Assembly: GCF_900111155.1 (NCBI RefSeq)
Contig: NZ_FOGG01000017.1
Coordinates: 56,690-120,689, forward strand
Length of the DNA: 64,000 bases
Source: Pedobacter rhizosphaerae
GTDB taxonomy: Bacteria > Bacteroidota > Bacteroidia > Sphingobacteriales > Sphingobacteriaceae
Direction of reading: 5' to 3'
In this document: positions 26,795-35,241 of the stretch, piece after piece
How the letters are laid out: each line of letters begins with the position of its first letter
How positions within the stretch are numbered: position 1 is the stretch's first letter
The notes under the pieces: generated by a model
Database searches by the model: none
Told to the model about the DNA's origin: nothing
What the model saw: only the letters and a program-made list of their open reading frames with translations
Program-made: the position numbers and the translations under genes

Positions 26795-26825
26795 TTTCTG
26801 CTTTAACCTTTTTGCATTACCTTTG
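26795..26825 (+). promoter_or_regulatory. Candidate lpxH promoter giving a near-leaderless mRNA
   Basis: TTTC at 26795-26798 and TACCTTTG at 26818-26825 are separated by 19 bp, the ideal Bacteroidota spacing, with a perfect TAnnTTTG. The chosen start codon is at 26835, only 9 bp after the -7 box, so transcription would begin within a few bases of the ATG. Confidence 0.5.
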
Positions 26826-26834
26826 AAATTGCAC

Positions 26835-27575
26835 ATGGCCAAGAATATTTATTTCGCTTCTGATTTCCATTTGGGTACCCCAAGCTATGCCGAAAGCCGC
26901 AAACGCGAGGCGCGGATTGTAAGCTGGCTAAACTTTATTGAGCCCAATTGTAGCGAACTTTTCTTAATGGGCGATATTTTTGATTTTTGGTTTGAATATG
27001 CCAAAGTGATTCCCAAAGGTTTTATCCGTTTACAGGGAAAGTTAGCAGCTATGGCTGATGCAGGGATTAAGATTTACTTTTTTAAGGGGAACCATGACAT
27101 GTGGGTTCGCGATTATTTTACTCAGGAAATCGGTATGGAAATCATCAGTGATGAATATATCCTGGAACGTGGGGGCAAGAAATTTTTTCTGCATCATGGA
27201 GATGGTTTAGGACCAGGTGATCGGAAGTATAAGTTCCTGCGGAAGATTTTCAGAAGTAAACTCTGCCAGTGGTTGTTTGCCCGCCTGCATCCCAATTTAG
27301 GTATAGGCATTGCCGATGCCTGGAGCAAAGGCAGCAGAGCCGCCCAAACCGAAAAGGAAGTGTTTTTAGGCGAGGATAAAGAGTGGTTAGCCATTTACGC
27401 CAAAGAAAAATTGCAGAAGGAGCATTTTGATTATTTCGTGTTCGGCCACCGCCATTTACCGCTAGATATTGATTTGGGTAATGGAAGCCGTTATGTTAAT
27501 ATTGGTGAATGGCTTAATTATGATTCTTATGCGGTGTTTGATGGGGAGGAATTGAAACTGGAATATTTTAGTTAG
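26835..27575 (+). CDS. lpxH: UDP-2,3-diacylglucosamine diphosphatase
   Basis: This 246-residue metallophosphoesterase has the dimetal-site motifs in order: ASDFHLG, GDIFDFW, FKGNHDMW, LHHGDGLGPGD and FGHRHLP. This arrangement, with the extended basic region after GDGLGPGDRKYKFL, fits LpxH, which hydrolyses UDP-2,3-diacylglucosamine to lipid X in lipid A synthesis at the inner membrane. Length agrees with the family (about 240-250). I start at MAKNIYF, 8 residues before the metal-binding motif; four more upstream codons begin at a TTG that lies inside the -7 box. It is monocistronic, divergent from the prolyl oligopeptidase gene. Confidence 0.9.
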   Translation: MAKNIYFASDFHLGTPSYAESRKREARIVSWLNFIEPNCSELFLMGDIFDFWFEYAKVIPKGFIRLQGKLAAMADAGIKIYFFKGNHDMWVRDYFTQEIGMEIISDEYILERGGKKFFLHHGDGLGPGDRKYKFLRKIFRSKLCQWLFARLHPNLGIGIADAWSKGSRAAQTEKEVFLGEDKEWLAIYAKEKLQKEHFDYFVFGHRHLPLDIDLGNGSRYVNIGEWLNYDSYAVFDGEELKLEYFS

Positions 27576-27711
27576 GGTACGCAGGCAAGTAATTCAGAAG
27601 CTTTTAACCACCTTAGGCATCTAAGCTCTTCATCCAATTTATTTCCATGTATTTTTTCTTTTCCGTGATTTCTGTGTTTCCGTGGCTAATTTTTAACCGC
27701 AAGTGCCCCCT

Positions 27712-27855
27712 GGTCCGTCGCACACGGACCAGCGTCGTATAGCTTGTTTTTTACCACTTTGGTCCCTGGCGCAAGGAACAGCAGCAAATAGCTTGTTTTT
27801 TATCGCTTTAGGTCCCGTGGTACACGCAACAGCATGGTGTAGTCTGGTGTTGTTT
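27712..27855. repeat. Three degenerate ~50-bp tandem repeats
   Basis: Units begin at 27712 (GGTCCGTCGCACACGGACC), 27761 (GGTCCCTGGCGCAAGGAAC) and 27811 (GGTCCCGTGGTACACGCAAC), each followed by CAGC and, in the first two, ATAGCTTGTTTTTTA. The first unit opens with a GGTCCGT / ACGGACC hairpin; the others keep parts of it. Upstream at 27656-27690 is a TTTCCGTGGCT remnant resembling the end of the duplicated 22236-22976 block. The rest of 27576-27900 holds no gene; an open frame on either strand is carried only by the repeats. Confidence 0.75.
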
Positions 27856-27919
27856 ATGCCTGGTAGCTCATTGCCGAGCCGCATCACTTGCCCGAACAAC
27901 TTCCCATCCATATAAACAC

Positions 27920-27950
27920 TTTCAGCTTTATTTATAAAATTGTACTTTTG
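27920..27950 (+). promoter_or_regulatory. Candidate prfA promoter
   Basis: TTTC at 27920-27923 and a perfect TAnnTTTG (TACTTTTG, 27943-27950) are separated by 19 bp, as in Bacteroidota sigma-ABfr promoters. The mRNA would carry a leader of about 55 bases before the ATG at 28011. Confidence 0.5.
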
Positions 27951-28010
27951 CATTTCTTTAACGTAGGGCTATTCTGCTCGTCGATTAAAGCAATTACAAT
28001 ACAAGATAAT

Positions 28011-29084
28011 ATGTTAGATAAATTAGAAGCCATTAAACTGCGCTGGGAAGATGTAGAAGAACAGTTGAGTAATCCGGATGTAATTCAGGATATGAAGCGT
28101 TTTGCGGCTCTGAATAAGGAATATAAAGACCTCACCAAGATTGTAGAAGAATATAAAGTCTACAAAAATGTAATGAGTAATATTGATGCTAACCGCGATA
28201 TTCTGGCTACAGAGAAAGATCAGGAGATGCGTGAGATGGCTAAGGAAGAATTGGACCTGATGTTGGCTCAGCAACAGGAAATGGAAGAACGCATTCGCTT
28301 GATGTTAATTCCTAAAGAGCCTGAAGATGCGAAAAATGCCGTATTCGAAATTCGTGGCGGTACCGGTGGCGATGAAGCAGCGCTTTTTGCCGGCGATTTA
28401 TACCGCATGTACACCCGTTACTTTGAAACTAAAGGCTGGCGCGTGGAGGTAATGGATGTTACCGAAGGTACTGCTGGTGGTTATAAAGAGGTTGTATTGA
28501 AAGTGAGCGGCGAAGACGTTTACGGAACTTTAAAATATGAAAGTGGTGTACACCGTGTGCAACGTGTTCCAGATACAGAAACACAAGGACGTGTACATAC
28601 CTCTGCAGCATCGGTAGCAGTTTTGCCAGAAGCCGAAGATATTGATGTTTACATCAATCCTGGAGATGTTGATTTACAGACTTCACGCTCAGGTGGTGCT
28701 GGTGGTCAGAATGTAAATAAGGTAGAAACTAAGGTTCAGCTTACCCACAGGCCTTCGGGTATTGTGGTAGTTTGCCAGGTAGAGCGTTCGCAGTTGGCTA
28801 ACCGCGAGTTGGCTATGGAAATGCTTCGTTCTAAACTATACGATTTAGAGGTGCAAAAGAAACATGGTGATATTGCCGCTAAGCGTAAAACGATGGTATC
28901 TACCGGCGACCGTTCTGCGAAGATCAGAACTTATAACTACCCACAAGGTAGGGTTACGGAGCACCGTATCGGTTTAACGATGTATAACCTTCCAAACATT
29001 ATGGATGGAGATATTCAGGAAATTATTGATGCACTTCAATTTGCAGAGAATGCAGAAAAGATGAAAGAGGGTGCTGTAGAATAA
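28011..29084 (+). CDS. prfA: Peptide chain release factor 1
   Basis: This 357-residue protein is the class I release factor that recognises UAA and UAG in the ribosomal A site and triggers peptide release. It has the GGQ motif at residues 231-233 ([14 protein letters not shown]), the [19 protein letters not shown] segment and the RF1-type codon-recognition region ([20 protein letters not shown]) with a PxT rather than the SPF of RF2. Length equals E. coli RF1 within a few residues. The frame extends 41 codons upstream, but I start at MLDKLEAI, which matches the family start; the extension crosses the presumed promoter. tRNA-Asp genes follow on the same strand. Confidence 0.97.
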   Translation: MLDKLEAIKLRWEDVEEQLSNPDVIQDMKRFAALNKEYKDLTKIVEEYKVYKNVMSNIDANRDILATEKDQEMREMAKEELDLMLAQQQEMEERIRLMLIPKEPEDAKNAVFEIRGGTGGDEAALFAGDLYRMYTRYFETKGWRVEVMDVTEGTAGGYKEVVLKVSGEDVYGTLKYESGVHRVQRVPDTETQGRVHTSAASVAVLPEAEDIDVYINPGDVDLQTSRSGGAGGQNVNKVETKVQLTHRPSGIVVVCQVERSQLANRELAMEMLRSKLYDLEVQKKHGDIAAKRKTMVSTGDRSAKIRTYNYPQGRVTEHRIGLTMYNLPNIMDGDIQEIIDALQFAENAEKMKEGAVE

Positions 29085-29129
29085 AATGTAGCCTGAGCCA
29101 TAGGGACTTAGGTTTTTTTGGAAAAAAAG

Positions 29130-29160
29130 TTTGCAAATCCGGATATCCTCCCTATATTTG
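29130..29160 (+). promoter_or_regulatory. Consensus Bacteroidota promoter of the first tRNA-Asp gene
   Basis: TTTG (29130-29133), exactly 19 bp, then TATATTTG (29153-29160) is a full match to the -33/-7 consensus. The mature tRNA starts 40 bp after the -7 box, leaving a leader of about 34 bases to be processed. Confidence 0.8.
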
Positions 29161-29200
29161 CAACCTCGAAAGGGACAAGCGATTGAAACTTTAGAGAAAC

Positions 29201-29274
29201 GGAGTGGTAGTTCAGCTGGTTAGAATGCCTGCCTGTCACGCAGGAGGTCGCGGGTTCGAGTCCCGTCCATTCCG
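29201..29274 (+). tRNA. tRNA-Asp (anticodon GTC), copy 1
   Basis: The 74-base sequence folds into a cloverleaf: acceptor stem GGAGTGG/CCATTCC with discriminator G, D-arm from GTTCAGCTGGTTAGAAT, anticodon stem CCTGC/GCAGG with loop CTGTCAC (anticodon GTC at 29235-29237) and T-arm GCGGGTTCGAGTCCCGT. CCA is not encoded (GCAG follows). It is identical to copy 2 and has its own promoter and terminator. Confidence 0.97.
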
Positions 29275-29278
29275 CAGA

Positions 29279-29311
29279 AAGCCTTAACTTGAAAAAGTTG
29301 AGGCTTTTTTG
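29279..29311 (+). terminator. Intrinsic terminator after tRNA-Asp copy 1
   Basis: AAGCCT-t-AACTT, loop GAAA, AAGTT-g-AGGCTT forms an 11-bp stem with one internal mismatch, followed by a T-tract. Confidence 0.9.
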
Positions 29312-29381
29312 TTTTTAATGCGTTTTGTTTAGGGTTAGAAAAAAATAATATAATTTTATTACTATATTCAAAAAACTTCCC

Positions 29382-29389
29382 TATATTTG
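29382..29389 (+). promoter_or_regulatory. -7 box of the second tRNA-Asp gene
   Basis: TATATTTG, in the duplicated context CCCTATATTTGC that also precedes copy 1. At the 19-bp position the -33 element reads TTAC, so this promoter is weaker by consensus than that of copy 1. Confidence 0.55.
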
Positions 29390-29428
29390 CGACCTCTTAA
29401 GGATAAAGCAATTTAACTTTAAGGAAAC

Positions 29429-29502
29429 GGAGTGGTAGTTCAGCTGGTTAGAATGCCTGCCTGTCACGCAGGAGGTCGCGGGTTCGAGTCCCGTCCATTC
29501 CG
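29429..29502 (+). tRNA. tRNA-Asp (anticodon GTC), copy 2
   Basis: The sequence is identical over 74 bases to copy 1, 228 bp downstream of it. The flanking leader (CCCTATATTTGC...GGAAACGG) is also similar to that of copy 1, indicating duplication of a promoter-tRNA unit. Confidence 0.97.
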
Positions 29503-29504
29503 CG

Positions 29505-29537
29505 AAAAGCCTTCAGATTATTTCTGGAGGCTTTTTT
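29505..29537 (+). terminator. Intrinsic terminator after tRNA-Asp copy 2
   Basis: AAGCCT-t-CAGA, short loop, TCTG-g-AGGCTT with a following T-tract; same outer stem as the copy 1 terminator but a diverged inner stem. Beyond it, 29538-29811 is AT-rich DNA in which I see no gene. Confidence 0.88.
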
Positions 29538-29811
29538 GCTTTTTATGCAACTGGAGCGATAAAGGTTACGTTGGAAAAGTTTCCCAATTCAATCGAATTA
29601 ACAGCAAATCTTGCCTATAGCTTATATTTCTGATATCGCTCATATGATTAATCTCTCGAGCCCAAATTCTCTCGTGTTTTATACGAGGATAATACTTATG
29701 ATTTCCATCGCTCTCCTTTATCCACCATTAGGGGATGCTTTGTATAATTTTGTGGGATTGTTTCAAACAGATAAAAATATTTCTTATACTTAATATACCA
29801 ATGTATTAAAA

Positions 29812-30243
29812 ATGAAGACTTACATAAAATATTTTCTTCCAATAGTGCTATGTATTTCTGCATGTAAGATTAACCAATATAAGAACAATAGAAAGGTTGG
29901 TAAGTGGGTAGAAGAGCAAGTTGAAGATGGTATTAGCTATAAATTTGTGGGTTATTATAATAAAGGCGGCCACGCAAAGAAAACATGGAAAACTTATCGA
30001 AATGATACATTAGTCCTGTCCGAAAAATATAAGGGAGACGTGAGTTTTGTGAAGAATTTTTATAATAACGGTAAGATTCTATCAAAGGGTAAATCCAGAA
30101 CAGATAGAAGTAACCCAGAAAAACTGCATTGGTTTTATTTTGGTGAATGGAGATATTATAGCGTAACAGGAGATTTAGAGTTTAAACGACTGTTCGAAGG
30201 CGGTAAAGAGATAGCGGAAATTAAGATAAATAAAAATAAGTGA
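29812..30243 (+). CDS. Small lipoprotein with MORN/YwqK-like repeats, function unknown
   Basis: This 143-residue protein has a lipoprotein signal with lipobox CISAC. The mature part contains repeated short strands of the form GK-WVEEQ, GYYNKGGHAKKTWKTY, KNFYNNGKILSKGK and GEWRYYSVTGDLEFKRLFEGG. This is the pattern of MORN-like repeats in the YwqK family, some members of which are annotated as antitoxins or immunity proteins. It stands alone between the tRNA-Asp pair and the hybrid sensor gene, and its codon use looks more AT-rich than its neighbours. These points would suit an acquired orphan gene. No catalytic motif is visible and a specific role is not claimed. Confidence 0.75.
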   Translation: MKTYIKYFLPIVLCISACKINQYKNNRKVGKWVEEQVEDGISYKFVGYYNKGGHAKKTWKTYRNDTLVLSEKYKGDVSFVKNFYNNGKILSKGKSRTDRSNPEKLHWFYFGEWRYYSVTGDLEFKRLFEGGKEIAEIKINKNK

Positions 30244-30330
30244 ATGGATTCTAGACTTTAATATCCAATTTTGGGCTCAGAGTTGTGCTGAATTATGGAG
30301 TCCAATCAACAGTTTCCATCAATCACTCCA

Positions 30331-33300
30331 TCACTCTCCTTTCCCCTCCTTATTGGCCAAATACACCTTAGGCGTATAACCATATTGCTTCTTAAACTCC
30401 CTGCTAAAGTATTTCGGATCATTGAAGCCCACCAGATAGGCTACTTCAGAAACATTGTGAATTCTTCCCTCTAATAGCATAGCCGCTTTTTTAAGGCGGA
30501 TAGATTTAATAAAATCGTTCACGGAAAGATCTGTTATAGCCCTTATTTTCTTGTAAAGCACAGGCTGGCTCATCCCCACATCCTTTGCTAGTTCCAGTAC
30601 CCCGAAATCCTGATCGGTAATGCGTTCTTCAATGCATTGAACGGTCTTAATCATAAACTTGTGGTCTACCGTATTAATGGTAATATCCTGAGGTTGAAGG
30701 TTAACCTGTTCGCTAAACTTCTTTCTCATAATGGCCCTGGATTGGAGCAGGTTCTTTACGTTGAGTAGAAGCAGTTCCAGACTGAAAGGTTTGGTAATAT
30801 AGCTGTCTGCACCGGTTTCTAAGCCGTCTACCTGTTGTGGGTGCGTGGCCCTCGCGGTTAAAAGAATAACAGGGATATGCGCTGTACGCTCATCTGTTTT
30901 AAGTTGTTTACATAAATCGAGGCCATTCATAATCGGCATCATTACATCGCAGATAATGAGGTCGGGCAGCTGTGCTGTGGCAACTTCCCAGCCAATCTGT
31001 CCATTTTCGCTTTCGAGCACCTGGTAATGAATGCTCAATGTATTTCTTAATAATTGTCTTATTTCCTGATTATCTTCTACCAACAGAACCGTTTCTTTAG
31101 CAATGGGGTTGGAGCGTGGTGTGGTTTGATACTCATGGCTTGGTGTGGCCAATGTTGTGGCATATAATTCATTTTCATCTGCTATCGGATCATTCGGGTC
31201 AACTTTAACCAGCTCGTGTTCTCCCCTTTTTAAACTTACCGTAAAGCTGGTATCTCCTGCTTCCTGCTCACTTTCTGGGCGGCTTTTCATTAATAGTTCG
31301 CCTCCGTGGGCAACAACAATACTCTTAGATAGGGCTAATCCGATACCCGAGCCGATATGCACAATTCCTGGACTGTTTACCTGGAAAAATTCGCTGAATA
31401 ATTTATCCTTTTCATTTTCCGGAATCCCGATACCATTGTCTCTCACTTCGATGTGGATTTCCGACATCTCTTCCCGAAGTAAAATGGTGATTGTTCCCTC
31501 GTTTTTAGTGAATTTAAAGGCATTAGAAAGGAGGTTAAAAAAGACCTTTTCCATCTGTATTTTATCAAACCAGATTTCAACAGGTTGCGTTTCAAACTTG
31601 AAACTATAGGTAATATTTCTACTTTCTGCCAGTTGAGAAAAAGACTGAAAAATTTCCTGTAAGAAATAAACCATATCTTGCTTTACCGGGTGGAGCTTTA
31701 GGTTTCCGGTTTCGAGCTTTCTAAAATCCATAAGCTCGGTAACCAGACGCATCAACCGATCGGCATTCTGCTTGATCGGAATTACCTGTTGGTTAATTTC
31801 CGGTAGATTTTTACTGCTTTTTAACAGGTTTTCCAATGGACCCAATATAAGGGTGAGGGGAGTTCTGATTTCATGTGACACATTGGTAAAGAAACGTAGC
31901 TTCATTTGTTGCACATCTTCATTACGCCTTAAAAGTGCCTTAACAAATAGATAGCGAACAAAAAGGAACAGTATGCCTGAGAATAAAAGGATATATAAGG
32001 TGTAAGCCCACCAACTGGCCCATAGCGCAGGGCGGATGCGGATTTCGGCAGCGGCTATTGTTTTTCCCGGAATGCCATCGTTGTTAATCCCCTTAACTAA
32101 AAACTTATACTTCCCTGCAGGGATATTGGTATAGGTGGCGCTGGGGGTTGAGCTATAATTCCAGTCACGATCATAACCTGATAATAAATAAGCGTATTTG
32201 TTTTTATCTGGTTTTACAAAGTTGAGCAAAGCAAACTCAATGGTGAAATGGTTTTGATCATGTTGGAATACGAGCTTTTGAGCATGATTCACCGTTGATG
32301 TTAACAGGTCATCATCGCCATTTACCTCTACCGTTTGATTGAACAATTTTAAATCGGTAAATACCAGCGGAGAGTGGTATGGATTGAGTTCAATATCTTT
32401 AGGGTAAAAGGCGGTAAGACCATTAATGCCCCCTAAAAATATCTCCCCCCTGCTGTCGATAAAATAAGAACGAGCATTAAACTCATTCCCGGCAAGTCCA
32501 TCACTTTTGGTATAATTTCTAAACCTGCCCGATGCCGGATTTAATTCAGATAAACCATTTGCAGTACTGATCCATAAGTTTTGGCTTTTATCTTCTACGA
32601 TGCCCAAAACGTTATTGTTGATGAGTCCATCGCCCTCCTGATAGGTTTTAAAGCGGTTAGTTTTAGGATTGTAAATACTCAACCCACCGAAATAAGTGCC
32701 AATAAGAAGCTCTCCGCTGCGGTTTTCTACAATGCAATTAATGTAATCTGACTGTAGTTTCGTTTTATTTGCTTCATTTTTGCGAAATTGAGTAAGCCGC
32801 TTATTATTTGGATTATACCGATAAAGTCCTGCGCTGGTAGCTATCCAGAGGTCGCCACGGCTATCTTCAAAAATTTTCTGAATATTCTTTTTAAGGATGT
32901 AGCGATTTAAAATGCTCTTAGTGGTATGGTTAGGATAATATCCGTTCTTTTTTTGGAGAATAGATAAGCCATTTAGGGAGCCGATCCAAATCGTTCCTCG
33001 TCTATCTACCTCCAGCGCTAAAATTTCTGCAGAACCTACCGCTCCTGTAGAATCTTTTACATTTTTAATCCTTTGGAATTTTCCCGTTGCCGGATCAAAG
33101 ATGTTTAAGCCCCCTCTATGGGTTCCAATAATAAGTTTATCGCTGTTTAGCCCTTCTTTGACCATTATTTTGATCAAATTAGAACTGATCGTAGACGAGT
33201 CGTTGGAGTTTGTTTTATAGGCTTTAAAGCTATTGTTTTTCCTGTTGTAGTAATTGAGCCCTCCTCCCTCTGTTCCTATCCATAAATTGTGTTGTGCATC

Positions 33301-34392
33301 CTCTATAATAGAGCTGAGCACGTTGCCACTAATGCTGGGTACAAATCTGCTGTTGCGATACACCTTAAATTTTGTCGCCACAGGATACACCATATTTACG
33401 CCGCCAAAGTAGGTGCCAATCCAGATATTGCGGTTACGATCTTTAAAAATATGGTGTATAGAGTTGTGGCTTATGGTATTGCCGATTTCAGGATCATGTT
33501 GATAATTGGAGAATGTTTCCCAGTCCAGGTTCAGTACACTCAGGCCATCTTGTGTGCCAATCCACAATTGCCCTTTACCATCATTCATCAATTCGCGAAT
33601 ATCATTGTGGATTAAAGAGCCTGGATTTTTATTGTCGTGCTGAAAAATTTTCAGGTTCGTGGTTATCGGATCGTACTTGCAGAGCCCGTTGGCTGTACCT
33701 ATCCAAATATGGCCATGGCGGTCTTCGTTAAGTGCGGTAATATAACTGGAGGGCATGGTTGCTGGCAGGTTTACCTTTTTGTATTGATAGGCTCCGTTTT
33801 TGCGATTAATCACAAATAAACCATTCCCCGTACCTACCCAAACATTCGACCGTTTATCTTTTAAAATAGCGTAAATGCTGTTAACGGGGTCATTGGCTTT
33901 CTGGCTAAAGCGAAACAACTGGAATTGGTTGTTCGTTTTATCGGTTAACAGGTTTAAACCGTTTAAGGTGCCCACCCAAATATCTTTGGTATGATCTTGA
34001 TAGATGACTTCTACATTAGTGCTGCTTAAGTGCGGCACACTTAAAAATTGATCGGTTTTTTCATCATATAGACTTAGTCCGGCTGTAGTACCTACCCAAA
34101 GTTTCCCGTCAGCAGCAGTAACAAGTGCTGTAATTTCATTTCCTAAAATATACTGTGGTTTTTTGAGATCGCTTTTATAGATTTTAAATCGATACCCATC
34201 GTATCTGTTTAGTCCCTGTCTGGTTCCAAACCACATCAACCCGGTACTGTCTTGTGCAATAGCAACAACAGAATTTTGAGATAAGCCATTTTCAACAGTG
34301 AGGTTGGTAAAGGAAAGTTGGGCCCTGGCTGGGCTTAGGGCAAGTGATATTAACAGGCAAAGAAATAGCTTGGTAAGCTTATCACATCTCAT
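30331..34392 (-). CDS. Hybrid two-component sensor kinase/response regulator (HTCS)
   Basis: This 1353-residue protein senses a glycan breakdown product in the periplasm and activates the adjacent locus. In order it has a signal segment, about twelve to fourteen reg_prop propeller repeats (NIWIGT/LWIGT/GLNRYD motifs), a Y_Y_Y domain near 690-760 (YAYLLSGYDRDWNYSS), one transmembrane helix (WWAYTLYILLFSGILFLF), a histidine kinase with His840 in SHEIRTPL, an ATPase domain (DNGIGIPENEKDKLF, GSGIGLALSKSIV), a receiver domain with Asp1149 in IICDVMMP, and a C-terminal AraC helix-turn-helix. I start at MRCDKLTKLF, since the 12 codons above it are not signal-like. It is transcribed away from the SusCD genes at 34740 onward, the normal arrangement for such a locus. 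Confidence 0.96.
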   Translation of the reverse strand: MRCDKLTKLFLCLLISLALSPARAQLSFTNLTVENGLSQNSVVAIAQDSTGLMWFGTRQGLNRYDGYRFKIYKSDLKKPQYILGNEITALVTAADGKLWVGTTAGLSLYDEKTDQFLSVPHLSSTNVEVIYQDHTKDIWVGTLNGLNLLTDKTNNQFQLFRFSQKANDPVNSIYAILKDKRSNVWVGTGNGLFVINRKNGAYQYKKVNLPATMPSSYITALNEDRHGHIWIGTANGLCKYDPITTNLKIFQHDNKNPGSLIHNDIRELMNDGKGQLWIGTQDGLSVLNLDWETFSNYQHDPEIGNTISHNSIHHIFKDRNRNIWIGTYFGGVNMVYPVATKFKVYRNSRFVPSISGNVLSSIIEDAQHNLWIGTEGGGLNYYNRKNNSFKAYKTNSNDSSTISSNLIKIMVKEGLNSDKLIIGTHRGGLNIFDPATGKFQRIKNVKDSTGAVGSAEILALEVDRRGTIWIGSLNGLSILQKKNGYYPNHTTKSILNRYILKKNIQKIFEDSRGDLWIATSAGLYRYNPNNKRLTQFRKNEANKTKLQSDYINCIVENRSGELLIGTYFGGLSIYNPKTNRFKTYQEGDGLINNNVLGIVEDKSQNLWISTANGLSELNPASGRFRNYTKSDGLAGNEFNARSYFIDSRGEIFLGGINGLTAFYPKDIELNPYHSPLVFTDLKLFNQTVEVNGDDDLLTSTVNHAQKLVFQHDQNHFTIEFALLNFVKPDKNKYAYLLSGYDRDWNYSSTPSATYTNIPAGKYKFLVKGINNDGIPGKTIAAAEIRIRPALWASWWAYTLYILLFSGILFLFVRYLFVKALLRRNEDVQQMKLRFFTNVSHEIRTPLTLILGPLENLLKSSKNLPEINQQVIPIKQNADRLMRLVTELMDFRKLETGNLKLHPVKQDMVYFLQEIFQSFSQLAESRNITYSFKFETQPVEIWFDKIQMEKVFFNLLSNAFKFTKNEGTITILLREEMSEIHIEVRDNGIGIPENEKDKLFSEFFQVNSPGIVHIGSGIGLALSKSIVVAHGGELLMKSRPESEQEAGDTSFTVSLKRGEHELVKVDPNDPIADENELYATTLATPSHEYQTTPRSNPIAKETVLLVEDNQEIRQLLRNTLSIHYQVLESENGQIGWEVATAQLPDLIICDVMMPIMNGLDLCKQLKTDERTAHIPVILLTARATHPQQVDGLETGADSYITKPFSLELLLLNVKNLLQSRAIMRKKFSEQVNLQPQDITINTVDHKFMIKTVQCIEERITDQDFGVLELAKDVGMSQPVLYKKIRAITDLSVNDFIKSIRLKKAAMLLEGRIHNVSEVAYLVGFNDPKYFSREFKKQYGYTPKVYLANKEGKGE

Positions 34393-34739
34393 ATTATATT
34401 CGGAAATCGTTAGTTTGTTGCTTTTCAATAAATATAGAAATATTGTTCGTTTGTTTGAACAGAAAGCTTCATTTAACAGCTATGTTAATAGATTTTCTAC
34501 CTTTTCTGTTTAGATTTTCATCTTTTTTTCAGGGATAATGTCTCAGTTTTGATATAACCAAATGTGCTGATTTACCTCTTGTATTTTGAGCAGATAAAGC
34601 CATCAGCAAAAAAAAAAAACTAACCGTAACCAAACTTAAACAATGAACAAACAGAAAGAAACTACTGCAACTGATCACGCCAGTTAACGGCTGCAATGCC
34701 ACGCCTCAATTTAATCAACCCTAACCTAAATAATCTAAA
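34393..34739. other. Divergent regulatory region between HTCS and the SusCD operon
   Basis: These 347 bp must contain the promoters of both divergent units. I see a homopolymer run of A near 34609-34619 and a TTGTATTTTG segment at 34580-34589 that only loosely resembles a -7 box. No full TTTG-19-TAnnTTTG match and no clear inverted repeat for the AraC-type domain could be assigned. No gene longer than about 15 codons is present. Confidence 0.4.
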
Positions 34740-35210
34740 ATGAAGTTTAATCACTTTAAAAAGTGGTGTATGCTCCTGGGCGTATACCTGTTAATCTTTA
34801 TTACATCCTGTAAAAAGAAATTTATCGAGTCAGATATTTTCATCAAGAAGCAATGGAAAGTAGAGTTATTGGCATCAAAAGTTTTACCGTCAATAACAGG
34901 CAGGTCTGATCATGCAGTCGCTATGATTTACCTCATGGACAATCAAGAGTTGCATTATGATATATATTTTGATAAGGCAATAGAGAATAATGATACGCCC
35001 GGACCAGGTAAGTTATATCTGGGAGCCGATGGAGTTGTTGGCAATCTTTTTATCGATTTGAAAACCCCGGCCTTTAACGCACAGGGAGAAACCAATGGTA
35101 AAGTAAGCGTAGATGCCGCTACAGTAAATAAACTGTTGACAGAAAAAATGTATCTCCAAATTTCCTCTACACAGCAACCAGCCGGAATAGTAAGAGGACA
35201 GCTTAACTAA
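34740..35210 (+). CDS. CHRD-domain lipoprotein
   Basis: This 156-residue protein has a lipoprotein signal with lipobox ITSC followed by KKK. The mature part resembles a CHRD domain (first described in chordin), with the characteristic ending QQPAGIVRGQL and an internal GPGKLYLG segment. It is the first gene of the unit, 31 bp before a susC gene, so it probably belongs to the same polysaccharide locus as an accessory surface protein. The ligand is unknown. The match rests on short motifs, so the domain call is likely rather than certain. Confidence 0.75.
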   Translation: MKFNHFKKWCMLLGVYLLIFITSCKKKFIESDIFIKKQWKVELLASKVLPSITGRSDHAVAMIYLMDNQELHYDIYFDKAIENNDTPGPGKLYLGADGVVGNLFIDLKTPAFNAQGETNGKVSVDAATVNKLLTEKMYLQISSTQQPAGIVRGQLN

Positions 35211-35241
35211 TCAGTTTTCATACTAAAGAATTGATCGTATT

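Noticed and set aside
27703..27953. Open frames on both strands in the 50-bp repeats
   Set aside because: Their periodic products follow the DNA repeat and have no biological look.
27888..28010. N-terminal extension of release factor 1 by 41 residues
   Set aside because: It crosses a good promoter match and is absent from the family; the start at 28011 matches other RF1 proteins.
29432..29620. Open frame of 62 codons over tRNA-Asp copy 2
   Set aside because: It reads through the tRNA and its terminator, so it is an artefact of the tRNA sequence.
29611..29793. Open frame of 60 codons before the small lipoprotein
   Set aside because: AT-rich low-complexity translation with no start signal and no similarity I can see.
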